Shown: piece after piece, positions 58,726 to 64,000 of the stretch | Layout: the number at the start of each line of letters is the position of its first letter | How positions within the stretch are numbered: the first letter of the stretch is position 1 | The notes under the pieces: generated by a model | The model's input: only the letters and a program-made list of their open reading frames with translations | Databases searched by the model: none | What the model was told of the DNA's origin: nothing | NCBI GenBank assembly: GCA_030704615.1 | Contig: CM060731.1 | Location: 12,400,001-12,464,000, forward strand | Origin: Takakia lepidozioides | Lineage: Eukaryota > Streptophyta > Takakiopsida > Takakiales > Takakiaceae | Direction of reading: 5' to 3' | Length of the DNA: 64,000 nucleotides | Position numbers and translations under genes: made by a program

Positions 58726-60205
58726 ATGCATGCTTAGCCTGGCTTGGCTAGCTCAGGAATCCGATTGCAAAAACTTGTATTATACAAATTTTGTTATAAA
58801 TGAAATGGTTTCCAAATGTTGTGCTTCCTATTTTGTTTGGAAGGATGATGCATGGTATGGGTGGCTAGTGTGTAGAATGCATGCTAGCTTACAAAAGTGG
58901 GAGAGATAAATTGGATTAATCGTGTGTTTGCGCAGTGCCAAAATCGGGTGACTCCCATCCAAGGGGCAAGGAAACTTACGCCTTCTCTGGGAGTTCACGT
59001 GCTAGTGCGCACCTGGCGCGTGCACGTACTATAACTGCGCTACCGAGGGGGTTGTCTTGTAGTGTGGACTAACGTGGAAACTACGTGCCTTCGTTCACGT
59101 ACTATAATCGTGTAACCTCGAGACGAAGTCGTAGTGTGGCTTTGGCATGTTCCTGTACCTCAGGCCAGCATTCCAAGGCGGACCCAATTGTAATGATTGG
59201 GGCACGCGGTTGGTTCAAGGTTATCTTCCTAGTCAAAAAGGGTTCAAGGTGAACCCTTGCTCAAGATGATGCCCAAAAACGGCATCACGAGCGATCGCAA
59301 GCAATGTTGTTGCAGTAAGGCGATTCGATCCTCGAGGAGGATCGTTCTTTGGCCTTGAAGTGGGCAAAGAAGAATGCACTGGGTGGAGCTTGAGAGGTTC
59401 CACCCTTGGCCGGGACTTGGAGGAAATCGACCAAACTAGCTAGTGGGGAGTAGAGTCAAGTGAGGGTTTGGTTCTTTGTCATGGGACGCCATGGTACGGA
59501 AACAAACGCCTTTATGTGGGATGCCACAACTTGGATGTTTGTTTCTACAAAATGGACAAGTCGATGATGACATCGACTCCCTGTTGATGGGGGTGTGTGT
59601 CGCGGCCCTTTGCCTTGAGGACTGGGGGTCGGGACACGAGAGGGGCTGCCCCTGTGGTGGGGGCAGTGGCAACAATAGGTACGGGGGCTGAAGCACCCTT
59701 GAGTGCCCAAGGCACTCAAGGAGGCAGAGACGCTCACTAGGTGGAGCCCCGCACACCGGGTTGCGGTGGGGGTGGTTCCACGAGGGGTGGTGGTAGCTTA
59801 GTGGGTCTTAGTGGGGGTGGCATAGGACTCACCATGGGGCGGAGACCTTGTGGTGGGAGTCGTGGGGAGTCTTGGGACTCATCACGGTCCAATGGGGCCG
59901 TGGTGGGTGGGCCAAGACTCACCGCGACTCATCACCGGGAATGGAGGGTCTTCGTGGTGGTTCGCCATAAAATGACTGGGTTGTTTGTGAAACCGCCGCG
60001 GTCGGTCACAGAAGTATATATAGGGAGTAGTAACCCCGAGAACGGTACAAGCCCGTTGGTGACCAAAAACTAGTGAGTAAGCGTGCGAGCCGGAAAGCGA
60101 CCAAGGTGTGAGAAGCTGTTCCGGACTGCCAACGACCAAAGGGAATTTCCATTAGGCCCAAATTGAACGAGGGTCTGGTGGAGGAGTAAAGGGGGACCGG
60201 TATGT
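58726..60205 (+). repeat. LTR-like region of the chromovirus fragment
   Basis: It directly follows a polypurine-like tract and begins with TG. The strand and position fit a 3' LTR. A TATA motif (tatatata, about 60015-60022) with downstream GC-rich sequence near its right part resembles an LTR promoter. The right limit is taken as the point where opposite-strand reverse transcriptase begins (about 60205); no matching second LTR is in the window, so LTR identity is inferred. It includes G-rich tracts at 59755-59900. Confidence 0.45.
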
Positions 60206-61655
60206 CCCGGTGAAACACCCTTTTGAGGTGCTCCAGGTGCTCTTCCTTTGTTTTCGAGTACACCAAGATGTCATCAATGTACACGATCACAAAGTCATCC
60301 AACCACTCTTGGAAAAGGTTGTTCACTAGCGTGCTAAAGATCGCGGGTGCATTGGTGAGCCCAAAAGGCATCACCAAGAACTCATATGAACCATATCTTG
60401 TCCTGCACGCGGTCTTCTCCTTATCTCCTTCCGCCACTCGGATTTGATGGTAGTCGGAGCGCAAATCGATCCGGCTGAAATACTTCGCTCCTGCCAACCG
60501 ATCGAAAAGGTCGTTGATCCTTGGCAAAGGGTACCGGTTTTTTATAGTCACCTTATTCAGAGCCCTGTAATCGACACACATCCGCAACGTCCCATCCTTC
60601 TTGTCTGCGAATAGCACCGGGGCTCCGTAAGGTGACTTACTCTGCCGGATGTACCCCTTTGACATTAGATCCTTGAGCTGGGCCTTCAGCTCGACCAACT
60701 CTTTGTGGCTCAACCGGTAGGGCGCCTTGGCAAGCGGCTCCAATCCCGGTATCACCTCTATCTTGTGGTCAACTCCTCTCCGCGGTGGCAAGCCGCTTGG
60801 TAAATCCTCCGGCATCACATCCTGGTATTTCTCCAAGATCCCCTTGATCCAATCTGGGCTCGGCTCCCTATCGATTTCTCATTCCACTTGTCTTACGTAA
60901 AGCAAAAATTGGGGCTCGTGTGGCTCCTCCATGGCCCACTCCTTTGCTAACAATAGGTTTATTCGCCCTCCCACTCGGCTGGGCGTTTCCGATACCCGTA
61001 AAACTTCGCCACCATTCCCACATAGTAGCGTGACTATTATCTTGCGGCCATCTATGACCGCTCCGGATTTGCTCAGAAAGGTCATCCCCAAAATGAGATC
61101 CACTCCATCGATCTTGCAAATGGTGAAGTTCTCACGTCCCTCCCAATTCCCGAGCTGAAGAGGAACTTCGAACGCCAACCTCGTCGCCAATTGTGGTTCT
61201 CCTTTGGCAGAACGTACCTCAATAGAGGCCCCCACATCACTTGTCGGGAGCCCCAGCTTCCGTGCCGTTGTTGGTGTCATGAAGGAGTGTGACGCTCCTG
61301 TGTCCACCAACAACGACACGTTAGTTCCGGAAATTATCCCACTCATGAACATTAACTGACTCCCTTTACGCAAGGTGCCAGTTTCCTGATACAACTTACA
61401 AGAGTAGTTGCCCACCTTGCAGGTCTTGGCGACCACTGCCTCCACCAAGCGACTGATGGAATCTTCGGACAGCTCCGCGGTCACCCGAGTCGTGTTCAAT
61501 TGTCGGGGTTTTGCACACTTCTTAGCTATGTGCCCGGGCTCCCCGCAATTAAAGCACACTCCATCGAAGATCGCCTTTTGTCCGCCATAAGCCGCCGCAC
61601 CTGATTTTCTGTAGTGTGAATGCAGGGGAGTAACAGTGAAATTTTTGTTTGGCAT
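60205..61655 (-). pseudogene. Ty3/gypsy gag-protease-reverse transcriptase fragment
   Basis: One minus-strand frame covers a gag zinc knuckle (CFNCGEPGHIAKKC, near 61555), an aspartic protease with DTGASHSF (near 61300), and reverse transcriptase with [36 protein letters not shown] and the YIDD active site (near 60275). A TGA at 60879-60881 interrupts the linker between protease and reverse transcriptase. The frame is cut inside reverse transcriptase after KRVFH (about 60205) and gag is missing upstream of the knuckle, so RNase H and integrase are absent. Its orientation is opposite to the chromodomain piece at 58340. Confidence 0.85.
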
Positions 61656-61659
61656 CAGG

Positions 61660-64000
61660 ATTCGGCATTACTACAAAGAGAGAGCCCTGGTGCTAATAAC
61701 AAGGAGGGAAGTATCCATGCCTATAGTTAAATCCATGGGCACAATATGCTATTGCGCTGCCAGGACAAAATGTGGCTAAGTTATGAAATGCGCCTTTTTC
61801 ATCCATAGGATGAATGGCTTTCATCGCTGTGATTACCATAGAAACACGGGTCGAGGAAGCTTAGGGCTTGCTGGAGGATAATCGTGCAGGGAACAGCTAG
61901 GTAATTTTGCTCAAGCCAGGTGAAGGGAGGCGGTGCAGTAATCGTTTTATAGTTTTGAAGAGAGGGAGTGCTGCAGGACGATTCATGAAGGGCAAGTAAT
62001 ATCATGTGCTACTGACAGAAGTAATGAAGGCATTGAGGCGGTGCTGCCTGTGATTTGACCTCTGAAGATGTAGGAGTTGCGGGGAAAGCAGCTCGGTGGA
62101 GGGGCGGCAGTGCCGTCGTTACTCTCATGACCACAATGACAGGGAGGATGAACTTGCAAGGGAAACGGCCTGCTGACAGGGAATAGAAAGGTGGGGTTGC
62201 TGGCACAATCAAATGCTAGTTAAAGTGATGGTGCAGCTCCATCACGACGAGCATCTGCCAGAGGTAGGGAGTGCAAACTGATACTGCCGCCATTGCATTC
62301 ATGTGCGATTATTGAAAGCTGCACTTGTGGGAGAAGCAATTGCTGCCAGATGACGGGCAGCAATGGGATTACTGACTTGACCACATGTTGATTGATGCAA
62401 TCGCCAGCATGAGGGCGTCGGCTTGTGGACAGTGGTACAGGTTATCTGTAAATAAAGAGGCAAAGGAGTGAAATGTATAGAGCAAGAAGCTTTCAGATGA
62501 TGACTGTCTGCTTGTTATCATATCAGATCGTAGGGTAGATTAGCAGAGGTGGTAGGATAGGGTAGTTAGTTGGCAAGCGACAAGGTTACTGCCATAGGTT
62601 GAAACCGAGCCGTCATGACTCACTGAATGCTTGAATCGACGAATATCTGAAAGGTGGAGTGGCATAGCGATGACAGGATCTGACATACATAGATCTTTGT
62701 TTTTACAAACGTGGCATTCAGACGACAAGAGGAGTTAGGGAGCTGCTGACAGAGATGGTGAGGTGCCATTTCGGGCAGGCAATCCCACCGCTTCAGCTGG
62801 AGTATAAGACAGCTAAGTTAATAGAAACCTGGGGGGTTTTTTTGACTTAGATAGATGTCGCTGAAATGATTGAAGGCTCTGGAGTTAGTAGAGAGAGTAT
62901 GAGAACGTTTTGAAAAATGGAATGGAGTGGTGGCTTGGGCTTCAAACCAGAATGGTGTAGAGAGGATGAGAGATGATGCATGTCTTTGGGGAATGGTGAT
63001 AGAAGGCAGATGCAGCCATCTACAATCAATGCATATATAGTGTTTGTCCTGCTTTTGATTTTAAGATTCAGCACACTAAATCTGGAGCAAACTGTGCATC
63101 AGTGCTTAGAGTTAAACAAGTCTGCAAAATGAACAGTATAGGGAGATTCACCAAGGGAATCTATGTACTTGCTACAGGGTAGAAATGAGGGACAGGGTCT
63201 GTAACTGTCAGCATTAGGGTATGAGAATGAGGAGAGATTTTGTTTGGGAGGAGAGAAAAGCTAAGAGATAAGGTGGTGTGTACTTATGATTCCAAGGAGG
63301 ATTTTTGCGAAAGGTCTCCACTGGATGTGTGCCTTAGTATATTTGCATTGCATGAAGAAGGGTTGTCTGGTCTAATATGGGCACTTGCATCAGAAAGGGA
63401 GAAAACATTGGGAAGAAGAGAGATCTGTTCAGCAAAAGAATGATGAAGGGAGGGCCAGTTGAGAGATAAAGGAAAGACCATGAGTTGCATAGAAATAGCA
63501 GACCTGCACAGTATGGTAGATCCATGTTACCTTGCATTTTCGGTGATTGCATGAGAACAAAGGGGGTTCAAGTAGATGCTACATGCAAATGGTGAACTCA
63601 TAGGCTGTCATTAACCCTCTGGTAAGCTGTTTTGAGTGACTGTATCAGCATGAAAACTAAGCATGGTGCAAGACAGAACCCTAGTCAGGCCTGTTGCACT
63701 ATGCAGGGAACACCTTCACTTGTCCCATCCATGTCTTCTCTTCCGCTGCGGCGTGGATGAGGGCTTTATGAACTCTGATCATAAACAGCATGGATGTAGC
63801 CAACCATGAGAGAGGGAGAACCAGAATACCAACAAGACATTGCACTAAGAACTAGATTAGAATTAGACAGAAGGGGATATATGCCCCCTTCTTTTCACAC
63901 TACATTTCCTTTCGGGGCACCGAGTGCCGCTTTGACGTGTGAAGGCCCTCCATTCGATTTCCATGTGCCATTGTCGCCGCGTGGCCTATCCCACTTCTTT
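61660..64000. other. Intergenic to the window end, no gene seen
   Basis: About 2.3 kb rich in GA/GT-type sequence. Short frames such as 63240-63443 have no recognisable family. No LTR similar to 58726-60205 could be seen by eye. Confidence 0.4.

Noticed and set aside
59436-60139. Gly- or Pro-rich open frames in the LTR-like region
   Set aside because: G-rich tracts produce long frames on both strands. Position and the TATA motif fit a non-coding LTR.

Overview
This is nuclear DNA of a land plant. Multi-exon genes with GT-AG introns of 70 to 730 bp encode plant-specific families (thaumatin-like, BURP, plastid-type RecA, PPR-DYW), and the gaps are AT-rich and full of transposons. The PPR style, the SWIM-type transposase remnants and the hAT/Ty3 content suggest a seed-free lineage (fern, lycophyte or moss), but the sequence alone does not settle this. 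All exon structures were derived by hand from splice sites, reading-frame phase and family alignment; none has transcript support.

Four genes appear intact. On the minus strand: a 2-oxoglutarate/Fe(II) dioxygenase (20453-23087, 4 exons, 378 aa), a plastid RecA recombinase (35170-40496, 13 exons, 432 aa, with telo-boxes upstream), and a BURP-domain secreted protein with twelve 17-residue repeats (46925-50315, 6 exons, 589 aa). On the plus strand: a thaumatin-like protein with a Pro/Ser/Gly-rich stalk and hydrophobic C-terminus (42027-44714, 4 exons, 369 aa). A probable first exon of a plastid-targeted protein runs off the left edge (139-429, minus). The genes are unrelated in function and are not an operon-like unit.

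The rest is mostly mobile or decayed DNA. At 4.08-8.2 kb lies an array of PPR-DYW pseudogene copies cut by a CACTA end. Three hAT families can be defined by terminal repeats and 8-bp target duplications. Family A has a 3.4-kb element with a transposase (12963-16380), a 571-bp non-autonomous element (10620-11190) and a fragment at 25091. Family B is a truncated transposase copy (55936-58335) and a lone end at 26713. Family C is two MITEs (24765-25085, 25260-25544). A 1.9-kb element with 10-bp target duplications (52060-53961) carries an array of about ten palindrome-centred units. The right end holds SWIM/MULE transposase remnants, the hAT-B copy, and two oppositely oriented Ty3/gypsy chromovirus pieces (58340-61655). 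tRNA-derived SINE-like sequences lie near 2.7, 24.7 and 32.5 kb, a hairpin-unit array at 28.96-29.6 kb, and a Myb/SANT-like pseudogene at 29.7-30.5 kb.

No rRNA, functional tRNA or CRISPR was seen. The most unusual items are the BURP repeat domain, the 1.9-kb palindrome-array element, and the PPR pseudogene in which a DYW domain is fused to a PPR repeat.
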